The notes under the pieces are model-generated. The model saw only the letters and a list, made by a program, of their open reading frames with translations. It was not told where the DNA came from and made no database searches. From Clostridiales bacterium (GTDB lineage Bacteria; Bacillota; Clostridia; Oscillospirales; Oscillospiraceae), in assembly GCA_019421525.1 (NCBI GenBank), contig JAHZFC010000015.1, forward strand, positions 1-22,377: 22,377 bases of DNA, read 5' to 3'. This document shows positions 6,409-13,098 of the stretch, one piece after another. The position numbers and the translations under genes are program-made. Each line of letters begins with the position of its first letter. The stretch's first letter is position 1.

Positions 6409-7260
6409 CTATTCGGGGCGGTCTCCGCCGCCCCTGAGCTGGCTGGGCAGGGCGTGATAGGTCTGCCGGAAGGCCCGGAGAAAGGCCGGATAGCTGCCGA
6501 AGCCCGCCTGCTGGCTGGCCTGGGTGGCGGGGAGGCCTGCCTGGAGCAGCTCGGCGGCCCGGATGAGCCGCTTTTGCACCACATACTGGTGCAGGGTCTG
6601 GCCGGTGACGGCCTTGAAGCGGCGCATCAGGTGATACCGGCTGAGGTAGACCGCCTGGGACAAAGCCTGGGCACTCAGGTCCTGGTCCAGGTGGGAGTTG
6701 ATGTAGTCCAGGGCCTGCTGGATCTTGGGGTCCTGACGGACGGTGTCGGGGCTGTGGCGGTCGGCGGCGCGCAGCTGCCGGTTGAGAAAGACCAGCAGCT
6801 GGAGGAAATAGGTCCGGGAGAGCACCTGGTGGCCGAAGTCACGGCTGTGCTGGGCCTGTTCCAGGTCATGCAGCAGGGCCATGTAGCCCAGCCGCCCATC
6901 CGGCTCCGGACGGAGCAGCCGGGGGCCCCCTGACTTGGCCCGCTGGAAGCAGTCCATCAGCTCCTGGCTGTCGTCCCCCAGCTGGGGCCGCAGCCAGAGC
7001 ACGATGCGCTCATAGGGCTCCGCCAGGTCGATGGTGGGGCGGTGGATCTCCCCCCGGCCCACCAGCAAAATGTCCCAGGGCCGCAGGTAATAGGTGCTCC
7101 CCTCCACCAGGTAGGTCACCTGGCCGGACAGGGGGATGACGATCTTATCAAAAGGATGGTAGTGGTAGTCCAGCTGGAGCTGCTGCTGATCCCGGAGATG
7201 GAACAGGCGGAACTCCTCCGTGAGGTAACCACGGCTGCCCACTTCGGTGCGGTCATACAT
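6409..7260 (-). CDS. AraC/XylS-family transcriptional regulator with cupin sensor domain
   Basis: A 283-residue regulator. The N-terminal ~130 residues form an AraC-type cupin (YHYHPFDKIVIPLSGQVTYL followed by the PWDILLVGRGEIHRP turn), the usual ligand-sensing part. The last ~100 residues carry the double helix-turn-helix: IQQALDYINSHLDQDLSAQAL, YLSRYHLMRRFKAVTGQTLHQY, then the second HTH QASQQAGFGSYPAFLRAFRQ. I chose the ATG at 7260 because a GGGAGGG site lies about 6 nt upstream; the frame stays open to 7374, but that extension is hydrophobic, atypical and has only a weak site. It is divergent from the response regulator at 7527. Its target and ligand are unknown. Confidence 0.88.
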   Translation of the reverse strand: MYDRTEVGSRGYLTEEFRLFHLRDQQQLQLDYHYHPFDKIVIPLSGQVTYLVEGSTYYLRPWDILLVGRGEIHRPTIDLAEPYERIVLWLRPQLGDDSQELMDCFQRAKSGGPRLLRPEPDGRLGYMALLHDLEQAQHSRDFGHQVLSRTYFLQLLVFLNRQLRAADRHSPDTVRQDPKIQQALDYINSHLDQDLSAQALSQAVYLSRYHLMRRFKAVTGQTLHQYVVQKRLIRAAELLQAGLPATQASQQAGFGSYPAFLRAFRQTYHALPSQLRGGGDRPE

Positions 7261-7526
7261 ATGCTTCCCTCCCTTTATAGGATAGAGCAAAAAATGAAAG
7301 ATCACAAGGGGAAACGCAGAGATCGCGCAAAAATGGCCGCCAGTTCTCTGCGGCATGTTGGTGGGGCGGGACATTTGTAAATATCCTGTGAAGGAATGGG
7401 CGCGCGGCGGCGTATTTTCAGCTGGATCTCAGGATCAGGTGGTATCCTCTGATAGAACAGGGCGCGGACGACCGCGCGAATGGACAGATCCGGGCCGCAG
7501 GGCGGCCTGAAAAGGAGGCGGCGCGG

Positions 7527-8207
7527 ATGCAGGTGCTGGTGGTAGAGGACGAGGTGCGGCTGGCGGAGACCCTGGCCCAGCTGCTGCGGGAGCAGAGATA
7601 TATGGTGGATGTGGTCTACAGCGGGACCGACGGGCTGAGCTATGCCGAGAGCGGGCAGTACGACGTCATCGTGCTGGATGTGATGCTGCCGGGGATCGAC
7701 GGCTACGAGGTGGCCCGGACCCTGCGGCGGAAGAAGAACGCCACCCCCATCCTGATGCTCACCGCCCGGGGCGAGGTGGCCGACAAGGTGGTCGGCCTGG
7801 ACTGCGGGGCGGACGACTACATGACCAAGCCCTTCGCCCCGGAGGAGCTGCTGGCCCGGGTGCGGGCCCTCACCCGGCGGCAGGGGGAGGTGGCGCTGGA
7901 GGAGCTGGTGTGCTTTGACCTGCGCCTGGAGCTGGCCACCCACACCCTGAGCTGTGAGGCCAAGTCGGTGCGCCTGTCCCCCAAGGAGTTCGAGGTGCTG
8001 CGGCTGCTCATGTCCTCTCCCGGCGGGGTCATCCCCAAGGACCAGATCATCAGCCGGGTATGGGGGTTCGAGTCGGATGCGGAGGACAACAATGTGGAGG
8101 CGTACATCTCCTTCCTGCGGAAGAAGCTGCTCTATCTGGGGTCCGCCACCGCCATCATCACCCTGCGGAAGGTGGGCTACCGGATGGAAGGACCGGAAGA
8201 GGGATGA
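7527..8207 (+). CDS. OmpR/PhoB-family response regulator (no adjacent kinase)
   Basis: A 226-residue two-domain response regulator. The receiver domain (1-115) has the acidic pocket E7/D8/E9, the phosphoacceptor D51 in VIVLDVMLPG, T79 and K101 (TKPF), so it looks phosphorylatable. The winged-helix DNA-binding domain (about 126-224) shows LSPKEFEVLRLLMSSPGGV, NNVEAYISFLRKKL and the C-terminal hairpin ITLRKVGYRM. AAAGGAGG precedes the ATG. A strong terminator follows directly, so no histidine kinase is co-transcribed and none lies anywhere in this window. The 266-bp region shared with the AraC-type gene holds no promoter I would defend. Confidence 0.93.
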   Translation: MQVLVVEDEVRLAETLAQLLREQRYMVDVVYSGTDGLSYAESGQYDVIVLDVMLPGIDGYEVARTLRRKKNATPILMLTARGEVADKVVGLDCGADDYMTKPFAPEELLARVRALTRRQGEVALEELVCFDLRLELATHTLSCEAKSVRLSPKEFEVLRLLMSSPGGVIPKDQIISRVWGFESDAEDNNVEAYISFLRKKLLYLGSATAIITLRKVGYRMEGPEEG

Positions 8208-8212
8208 AAGAG

Positions 8213-8250
8213 AAGTGCCGCCCGGCGTTTGCCGGGCGGCACTTTTACTT
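8213..8250 (+). terminator. Terminator of the response regulator gene
   Basis: Perfect 14-bp stem (8213-8226 / 8231-8244) with a GTTT loop, followed by T-rich sequence to 8253. The minus-strand side ends in CTCTTTC, so it may also stop citrate synthase transcripts arriving from the right. Confidence 0.9.
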
Positions 8251-8262
8251 TTTGCGAAAGAT

Positions 8263-9648
8263 CTACCCCCGCTGGGCCAGGGGGATGAAGGTCTGCTTGG
8301 GGGACAGGGCCTTGTAGGCCGGGCGGATGATCTTGCCATAGGGGTTATAGACCTCCTCGACCCGGTGGGCGCACCAGCCCACGATGCGGGCGATGGCGAA
8401 CAGGGGGGTGTACAGCTCCGGTGGGATGCCCATCATCTTGTATACCAGGCCGGAGTACAGGTCCACATTGGCGCACATGACCTTGTCCTGGCCGGTGACC
8501 CGGTGGAACACCTCAGGGGACAGGCGCTCCACCGTCTCGAACAGCTCGAACTCATCCAGCATCCCCTTCTTTTCCGCCACCCGCCGGGCGAACCGCTTGA
8601 GCAGGACAGCCCGGGGATCGGACAGGGTGTAGATGGCGTGGCCCATGCCGTAGATGAGGCCGGAGCGGTCCCCCGCCTCCCGGCGGAGGAGCTTCTCCAG
8701 ATAGACGGTGACGGCCTCCTCGTCCTTCCAGTCGGACACGTCCCGTTCGATGTGGCCGAACATCTCCATGACCTTCATGTTGGCGCCGCCGTGCTTGGGG
8801 CCCTTGAGGGAGCCCACCGCCGCGGCGATGGCAGAGTAGATGTCCGTGCCCGAGGAGGAAAGCACCCGGCAGGCAAAGGCGGAGTTGTTGCCGCCGCCGT
8901 GCTCCATGTGGAGCACCAGGCACAGGTCCAGAAGCCTTGCCTCGTCCTCGGTGAATTGGTTGTCGTGCCGGACGGAGTAGAGGAAGTTCTCCGCCACGCT
9001 CAGCCCCTCCTGGGGCCGGTGGAGGTAGAGGGATTCGTTGTCGTAGTAGTGCCGCTTGCAGGCGAAGGCGTGGGCCACGATGACCGGATAGCGGGCGATG
9101 AGCTGGACCGCCTTGAGCATCTCCGCCTCCAGGGCCTTGTTCTCCGGGTCCGGGTCGTAGGAATACAGGGCCAGGGTGGCCCGGGCCAGCTTGTTCATCA
9201 CGTCCCGGCTGGGGGCCTTGAGGATCATGTCCTCGGTGAAGTTGGCGGGCAGGCTGCGGAAGTGGGCCAGCAGGTCCCGGAAGCCGGACAGCTGCCCCTG
9301 GGTGGGCAGGGTGCCGAACAGCAGCAGGTAGGCCGTCTCCTCATAGCCGAAGCGCCCCTCGGTCATAAAGCCGTCGATCAGGTCCTGGACGCTGATGCCC
9401 CGGTAGATGAGCTGGCCGTCCATGGGGACCTTCTCCCCGTCCTCGATGTAGTAGCCCCGGACGTTGCCGATCTGGGTGATGCCCGCCATCACGCCGGTGC
9501 CGTCGGCGTTGCGCAGGCCCCGCTTGACGCCGTAGCGCTCATATACGGACGGGTCTATTTTGTGATATTGTGCGTACTGCGCGCATATTCCTTGGATATA
9601 GGACAAGGCCTGTTCGTCGCTTGTCAGGGGGGTGGGAACGGAAGACAT
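8263..9648 (-). CDS. Citrate synthase (citrate/2-methylcitrate synthase family)
   Basis: A 461-residue enzyme condensing oxaloacetate with acetyl-CoA (or propionyl-CoA in methylcitrate synthases) at the entry to the TCA / glutamate branch. The family active-site blocks are visible: HMEHGGGNNSAF (about 246-258), GMGHAIYTLSDPRA (about 334-347) and the aspartate in NVDLYSGLVYKMMGIP (about 391-406). It has the long N-terminal extension seen in clostridial enzymes. The frame stays open far upstream without stops, but the start is the ATG at 9648: AAGGAGG lies at 9656-9662 and a good promoter lies just beyond. It is a single-gene unit with no other TCA genes nearby, so a glutamate-supply role is likely. 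Citrate versus methylcitrate cannot be separated by eye. Confidence 0.93.
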   Translation of the reverse strand: MSSVPTPLTSDEQALSYIQGICAQYAQYHKIDPSVYERYGVKRGLRNADGTGVMAGITQIGNVRGYYIEDGEKVPMDGQLIYRGISVQDLIDGFMTEGRFGYEETAYLLLFGTLPTQGQLSGFRDLLAHFRSLPANFTEDMILKAPSRDVMNKLARATLALYSYDPDPENKALEAEMLKAVQLIARYPVIVAHAFACKRHYYDNESLYLHRPQEGLSVAENFLYSVRHDNQFTEDEARLLDLCLVLHMEHGGGNNSAFACRVLSSSGTDIYSAIAAAVGSLKGPKHGGANMKVMEMFGHIERDVSDWKDEEAVTVYLEKLLRREAGDRSGLIYGMGHAIYTLSDPRAVLLKRFARRVAEKKGMLDEFELFETVERLSPEVFHRVTGQDKVMCANVDLYSGLVYKMMGIPPELYTPLFAIARIVGWCAHRVEEVYNPYGKIIRPAYKALSPKQTFIPLAQRG

Positions 9649-9682
9649 AACGGCAGCCTCCTTATATATTTGTTTCTTTTCT

Positions 9683-9711
9683 ATTTTAGCGCAATGAAGG
9701 GCCATCGTCAA
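9683..9711 (-). promoter_or_regulatory. Sigma-A promoter of citrate synthase
   Basis: Minus strand: -35 TTGACG (9706-9711), 17-bp spacer, -10 TAAAAT (9683-9688). The start near 9676 gives a short A-rich leader ending in the AAGGAGG site. Confidence 0.8.
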
Positions 9712-9789
9712 TGCACAAAATAAAAAAGAAACTGCAAATATGCCGGGCCGACTCCGGCAGTTGACGGGCAAAAATGCAGGAATGGGGGA

Positions 9790-10833
9790 ATGAACTTGCA
9801 GGAAACGGGGATCTGGCAGGGCCTGCGCCCGCCGCTGCTGGCGGGACTGCTGGCGGGGGCGCTGCTGTTCGTGCTGCCGCTGCTGTGGGTGTCCCAGCCG
9901 GCGGAGGGGGAGGATACCCAGGTGCTGCCCGCCAGCCCGGTGCCGGCGGTGGACAGCCCACAGCCCTCGGCAGCGCCCACCGGGGAAAAGGACAGCGCCT
10001 ACACCGTGCGGGTACTGCTGGAGGACGGGACGGTGGAGGAGCAGACCATGGCGGACTATCTGTGGTCGGTGACGGCGGCGGAGATGCCCGCCGCCTTTGA
10101 GGCGGAGGCGCTGAAGGCCCAGGCTGTGTGCGCCCGGACCTATACCCTGTGGAAAGCCTCCCACGGGGGCGGGCACGAGGGGGCGGATGTGTGCACCGAC
10201 TCCTCCTGCTGCCAGGCGTACATCACCCCGGAGGAGGCGGCGGCCAACTGGGGGGACATGGCCCAGGAGTACGAGGCAAAGATTGCCCAGGTGGTGGCGG
10301 CCACCGACGGCATGGTGGCCACCTATGAGGGGGCGCCCATCCAGGCGGTCTTTTTCTCCTCCTCCTCCGGCGCCACCGAGGATGCGGCGGCGGTGTGGGG
10401 CAGCAGCCTGCCCTACCTGGAGTGGGTGGACAGCCCGGAGGGGGACGAGGTGCCCAACTACCACACCACCGTCACCCTGGCGGCGGACCAGGTGCGGGAG
10501 CTGGTGCTGGCCGCCATCCCGGAGGCGGACCTGTCCGGCGACCCCTCGGGATGGTTTTCCGAGCTGTCCCTCACCGCCTCCGGCCGGGTGGCGGAGGTGA
10601 AGGTGGGGGGCGTGGCCCTGTCCGGCGGCGCGGTCCGGAACCTGTTCGGCCTGCGCTCGGCCTGCTTCCAGGTGGAGTACGGGGAGAGCGGCTTCACCTT
10701 CTCCGTCACCGGATACGGCCACGGGGTGGGGATGAGCCAGTACGGGGCCAACGCCATGGCCCAGGCGGGCAGCACATGGCAGGAGATCCTCACCCACTAC
10801 TACACCGGCGTGACGCTGGAGGCGGGCTGGTAA
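9790..10833 (+). CDS. spoIID: SpoIID/LytB-domain protein (stage II sporulation protein D-like)
   Basis: A 347-residue protein with one N-terminal membrane anchor (about 14-34), a Pro/Ser-rich linker (about 40-65) and an extracellular SpoIID domain. In characterised members SpoIID is a lytic transglycosylase that cuts denuded glycan strands during forespore engulfment, together with SpoIIM and SpoIIP. Seen here: the catalytic-type Glu98 in VTAAEMPAAFEAEALKAQAV, a metal-site-like segment with H129, C135, C140 and C141, the FFSSSSGATEDA block, and the C-terminal YGHGVGMSQYGANAMA motif. It is divergent from citrate synthase and stands alone; other engulfment genes are not in the window. The ribosome binding site is only G-rich (GGGGGA), and no sigma-E promoter could be assigned. 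The symbol follows the family and is not proof of orthology. Confidence 0.87.
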   Translation: MNLQETGIWQGLRPPLLAGLLAGALLFVLPLLWVSQPAEGEDTQVLPASPVPAVDSPQPSAAPTGEKDSAYTVRVLLEDGTVEEQTMADYLWSVTAAEMPAAFEAEALKAQAVCARTYTLWKASHGGGHEGADVCTDSSCCQAYITPEEAAANWGDMAQEYEAKIAQVVAATDGMVATYEGAPIQAVFFSSSSGATEDAAAVWGSSLPYLEWVDSPEGDEVPNYHTTVTLAADQVRELVLAAIPEADLSGDPSGWFSELSLTASGRVAEVKVGGVALSGGAVRNLFGLRSACFQVEYGESGFTFSVTGYGHGVGMSQYGANAMAQAGSTWQEILTHYYTGVTLEAGW

Positions 10834-10839
10834 GGCCCC

Positions 10840-10868
10840 TTGCAGGGGCGGCCCCTGGCTGATATAAT
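10840..10868 (+). promoter_or_regulatory. Sigma-A promoter of the LysR-type regulator gene
   Basis: -35 TTGCAG (10840-10845), 17-bp spacer, extended TGA plus consensus -10 TATAAT (10863-10868). The -35 box lies in the loop of a GCCCCT/AGGGGC hairpin (10835-10849), which could be the end of the spoIID mRNA or an operator. Confidence 0.82.
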
Positions 10869-10899
10869 AGCATAGAAAACAGCCGGAAGGGGGAGAGGT

Positions 10900-11775
10900 A
10901 TGGAACTCAAGCAGCTGCGGTATTTTCTCCAGGTGGCGGAGCACCTGAATTTCAGCCGGGCGGCGGAGCAGCTTTATATCTCCCAGCCCGCCCTGAGCTA
11001 CCAGATCGCGGAGCTGGAACGGGAGCTGGGAGTGGAGCTGTTCGTCCGTGACCGCCGGAAGGTCTATCTCACGCCTGCGGGGAAAGCCCTGCTTGAGCCG
11101 GCCCGAGAGCTGCTGGGCCGGGCGGAGGGGCTGCCCCAGCTGGCCCGTCAGGGCAGCGGCGGACCGGGCGGGCATCTGCGCATCGGCTTTGACGACACGG
11201 AGGACCACTTCGAGCTCATCGGAGTGACCCAGGCGGTGGCAGACTTTGCCCTGTCCCACAGCCATGTGCTGCTGGACCTCAACTGTCTGCCCTTCACCGA
11301 GTGCGCCGACCGGGTGATCTACGGAGAGCTGGACCTGGCCTTCCTTATCCTGCGGCACAAGGAGCACCTTCCCCCCGACCTGGTCAGCAAGCCGGTGTTC
11401 CGCAGCCGCATCATCATGGTGCTGAGGGAGGACAGCCCCGCCCGTACCTGTGAGGAGGCCATCCGGAGCCATGAGCTGCTCCTGGTGCGGGCAAAGCCCC
11501 GGGGCAACTCCCGCATCCTCAAGGTGCTGGAGGATATGGGGCTGGAGCCCAACATCCGGCGGGTGGACTCCATGACTTCGGGCTTTGTGTACGCTCAGAT
11601 GGGCACGGGTATCATGCTCCTGTCCGAGACCTATTACAACCAGCACCATTATCCGGGCCTGCGGGCCATCCAGGTGGACAGCGACGCGGCCTGGATCACC
11701 CACGAGGTGGTGTGGAACCGGGGCACCCAAAACCCCTGTGTCCAGCAGCTGCTGGACAGCCTGCCGGAGGTGTGA
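10900..11775 (+). CDS. LysR-family transcriptional regulator
   Basis: A 291-residue LysR-type regulator. The N-terminal winged helix-turn-helix (about 1-62) reads LRYFLQVAEHLNFSRAAEQL, SQPALSYQIAELERELGVEL and LTPAGKALL. A linker helix follows, then a periplasmic-binding-like effector domain (about 90-291) beginning GHLRIGF. GGGGGAGAG precedes the ATG. The effector domain is the usual length and shows no obvious damage. LysR proteins often control a divergent neighbour, but here the upstream neighbour spoIID is co-directional and the downstream gene is convergent, so the target may be elsewhere. The redox/transport block at 13-18.6 kb, whose control region has a LysR-style dyad, is one speculative candidate. 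Confidence 0.93.
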   Translation: MELKQLRYFLQVAEHLNFSRAAEQLYISQPALSYQIAELERELGVELFVRDRRKVYLTPAGKALLEPARELLGRAEGLPQLARQGSGGPGGHLRIGFDDTEDHFELIGVTQAVADFALSHSHVLLDLNCLPFTECADRVIYGELDLAFLILRHKEHLPPDLVSKPVFRSRIIMVLREDSPARTCEEAIRSHELLLVRAKPRGNSRILKVLEDMGLEPNIRRVDSMTSGFVYAQMGTGIMLLSETYYNQHHYPGLRAIQVDSDAAWITHEVVWNRGTQNPCVQQLLDSLPEV

Positions 11776-11801
11776 GGCCGGGCAAGAGATAAGAAGATAA
11801 G

Positions 11802-11828
11802 GAGGTGGGCCCCCACGGGGCCCACCTC
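11802..11828. terminator. Bidirectional terminator hairpin between convergent genes
   Basis: Perfect 12-bp stem GAGGTGGGCCCC (11802-11813) / GGGGCCCACCTC (11817-11828) with a 3-nt loop, placed between the LysR stop (11775) and the metalloprotease-like stop (11837). The minus-strand side continues into CTTATCTTCTTATC, a loose U-tract; the plus side has none. Confidence 0.7.
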
Positions 11829-11836
11829 TGGCGCGG

Positions 11837-12730
11837 TCAAAGGGGAGCAGACGGAGGCAGACCTGCCCAAAGGCCCTCCAAAAAGCGGCTCAGATCGGGG
11901 AAGCTGCCTGCTGAGACCTTTTGAGTCAGGGCCCGGACCGCATATTCTTCAAAGGCGTTCAGCGAGCCCTCCGGGCCTCCGGACAGGTAGTAGGAGGGGT
12001 CGATGCCCGGGAGGGGCGCGCGGCGGGACAAGATCTTGTCCCGGTATGCCTCCAGAGCGGGATGGGCCACGCGGTGAAGGTATTCGTGGACCACGCTGTC
12101 GGGCTGAAAACGGCCGGAGGAGAACCAGAAGCAGGGGCTGTCCCAGTGGTGGTCAGAGGACCAGGCGCACTTGATGGGGCTGAGGAACAGGGACACCTGC
12201 TGGAGGGGGACCCGGTAGGCATTGACGCAGGCATCCAGGAGGTTTGCCAACCGCTCTATCTCTGGGGCGAGGGCCTCCCGCTGTGCGGCCAGCCAGCGCT
12301 CTTCCCAGCGGAGATAGTCCTGAAACTCCCTGCTGGCCAGCACGCCGGCCAGGGCAGGGGGAAAGCCGGACACCCAGCGCCAAAAGGCATCATCCCGCTC
12401 TTCCGGGGCCAGATTGGGGGCGGCCATGACCTGTCGGCGATAGCCGTCGAAAGAGGCAAACCGGGTATAGTCTGCCTCCAGATAAAATACGGCGGTCTCC
12501 AGCAGGGCCGCCCGGGGCCAATAGGGATAGACCTGGCAGGTGCTCTGCCGGACCTGGGAGAAAAAGGCGAGGTCGATGTCCGGCGCGGCCCGCCGGAACG
12601 CCGCCACTTCCGCCGCCAGCTCCGGCGGCTTGCCTGCGGCGTAGTACTGGGGCTCGTAGCCCCGCTGGAGCAGGGCATAGTAGATGGCCGACAGGGCGGG
12701 CATACAGGGGATCGAGATGAGAGGAGCCAC
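11837..12730 (-). CDS. Putative zinc metalloprotease-like protein (HEYLH motif), otherwise unrecognised
   Basis: A 297-residue protein that I do not place in a named family. Its one strong motif is VVHEYLHRV, an HExxH zinc-protease signature at residues 215-219, followed 42 residues later by E261/E262 in NAFEEYAVRAL, where a gluzincin-type third zinc ligand could sit. The motif follows an aromatic-rich segment (WSSDHHWDSPCFWFSSGRF). There is no signal peptide or membrane segment, so it should be cytosolic. Translation starts at GTG (12730): GGAAGGAGGG lies about 9 nt upstream, and a promoter is at 12778-12806. It converges on the LysR gene. HExxH can occur by chance, but the downstream acidic pair makes a metalloprotease fold plausible. 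The substrate is unknown. Confidence 0.7.
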   Translation of the reverse strand: MAPLISIPCMPALSAIYYALLQRGYEPQYYAAGKPPELAAEVAAFRRAAPDIDLAFFSQVRQSTCQVYPYWPRAALLETAVFYLEADYTRFASFDGYRRQVMAAPNLAPEERDDAFWRWVSGFPPALAGVLASREFQDYLRWEERWLAAQREALAPEIERLANLLDACVNAYRVPLQQVSLFLSPIKCAWSSDHHWDSPCFWFSSGRFQPDSVVHEYLHRVAHPALEAYRDKILSRRAPLPGIDPSYYLSGGPEGSLNAFEEYAVRALTQKVSAGSFPDLSRFLEGLWAGLPPSAPL

Positions 12731-12777
12731 GGCGCGCTCCCTCCTTCCTGTGTTGTGGGCTCAAAGGGTATATGGGA

Positions 12778-12806
12778 ATGATATCACAAAGAGAAAGGGC
12801 AAGCAA
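12778..12806 (-). promoter_or_regulatory. Sigma-A promoter of the HEYLH protein gene
   Basis: Minus strand: -35 TTGCTT (12801-12806), 17-bp spacer, extended TGA plus -10 TATCAT (12778-12783). The predicted start near 12771 is about 40 nt before the GTG start codon. Confidence 0.72.
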
Positions 12807-12816
12807 CGAAAAGAGC

Positions 12817-12842
12817 AGAGGGCGGCCACCATGGGGTGGCCG
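12817..12842 (+). repeat. Left copy of a 26-bp hairpin repeat flanking family I copy 2
   Basis: This sequence matches 13047-13072 except in the 4-bp loop region (14 identical bases, loop, then 8 identical bases). The two lie directly outside the family I element in direct orientation. Here the inner stem is GGCCACC / GGTGGCC. Confidence 0.7.
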
Positions 12843-12850
12843 GCCTCAGG

Positions 12851-13042
12851 CCGTCGAAAAAGGCTTTGCCTTTTTCGACGGATGGGTCACGGCCCGCCGC
12901 AGCGCACTCACCGTACGTCAGGGACGTACGGTTCGCACGTTTGCGGGCCGAGAAGTGTTTTCGTCCACGTATATGCCGCGGCCGAAAACAGATTTCACTT
13001 TTTTCGCGCCTGCGGGCGCGAACTCTGCGAGGCTTTTTCGAC
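12851..13042 (+). repeat. Family I structured intergenic repeat, copy 2
   Basis: A 192-bp unit. Its 5' hairpin is CCGTCGAAAAAGGC / GCCTTTTTCGACGG (12851-12864 / 12868-12881). Next come the covarying stem ACCGTACGTC / GACGTACGGT (12910-12919 / 12923-12932), the conserved core containing GCGGGCCGAGAAGTG, the inverted pair TGTTTTCG / CGAAAACA (12957-12964 / 12983-12990), and hairpin TTCGCGCC / GGCGCGAA (13003-13010 / 13015-13022). It ends GGCTTTTTCGAC, an inverted copy of the GTCGAAAAAG near the left end. It is non-coding and lies between two minus-strand genes. Confidence 0.9.
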
Positions 13043-13083
13043 AAGTAGAGGGCGGCCACCGTATGGTGGCCGCCCTCTACTTG
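13042..13083 (-). terminator. 19-bp perfect hairpin, likely terminator of the OYE-type reductase
   Basis: Arms 13042-13060 and 13065-13083 pair perfectly around a 4-nt loop, just past the reductase stop at 13099. The T-tract on the minus side is poor, so it may act as an mRNA-stabilising end. Its left arm begins at the last base of family I copy 2. Confidence 0.65.
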
Positions 13084-13098
13084 CATTTGAGATGAGTC

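Noticed and set aside
6398..6440. A terminator between proC and the AraC-type gene.
   Set aside because: GC-rich pairing such as CCCC/GGGG exists but the stems are short, overlap coding sequence and lack a T-run.
7261..7374. An earlier ATG (7374) for the AraC-type regulator, and a promoter (TTGTGA, 17 bp, TATCCT at 7279-7307).
   Set aside because: The added 38 residues are hydrophobic and atypical, while the ATG at 7260 has a much better ribosome binding site. The promoter would leave only about 12 nt of leader, so I do not list it as a feature.
8263..11730. A 1155-residue open frame on the minus strand covering citrate synthase and extending under spoIID and the LysR gene.
   Set aside because: Only the last 461 residues are citrate synthase. 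The upstream part is low-complexity Gly/His/Leu/Arg/Gln-rich shadow coding opposite two real genes, and a good ribosome binding site and promoter place the start at 9648.
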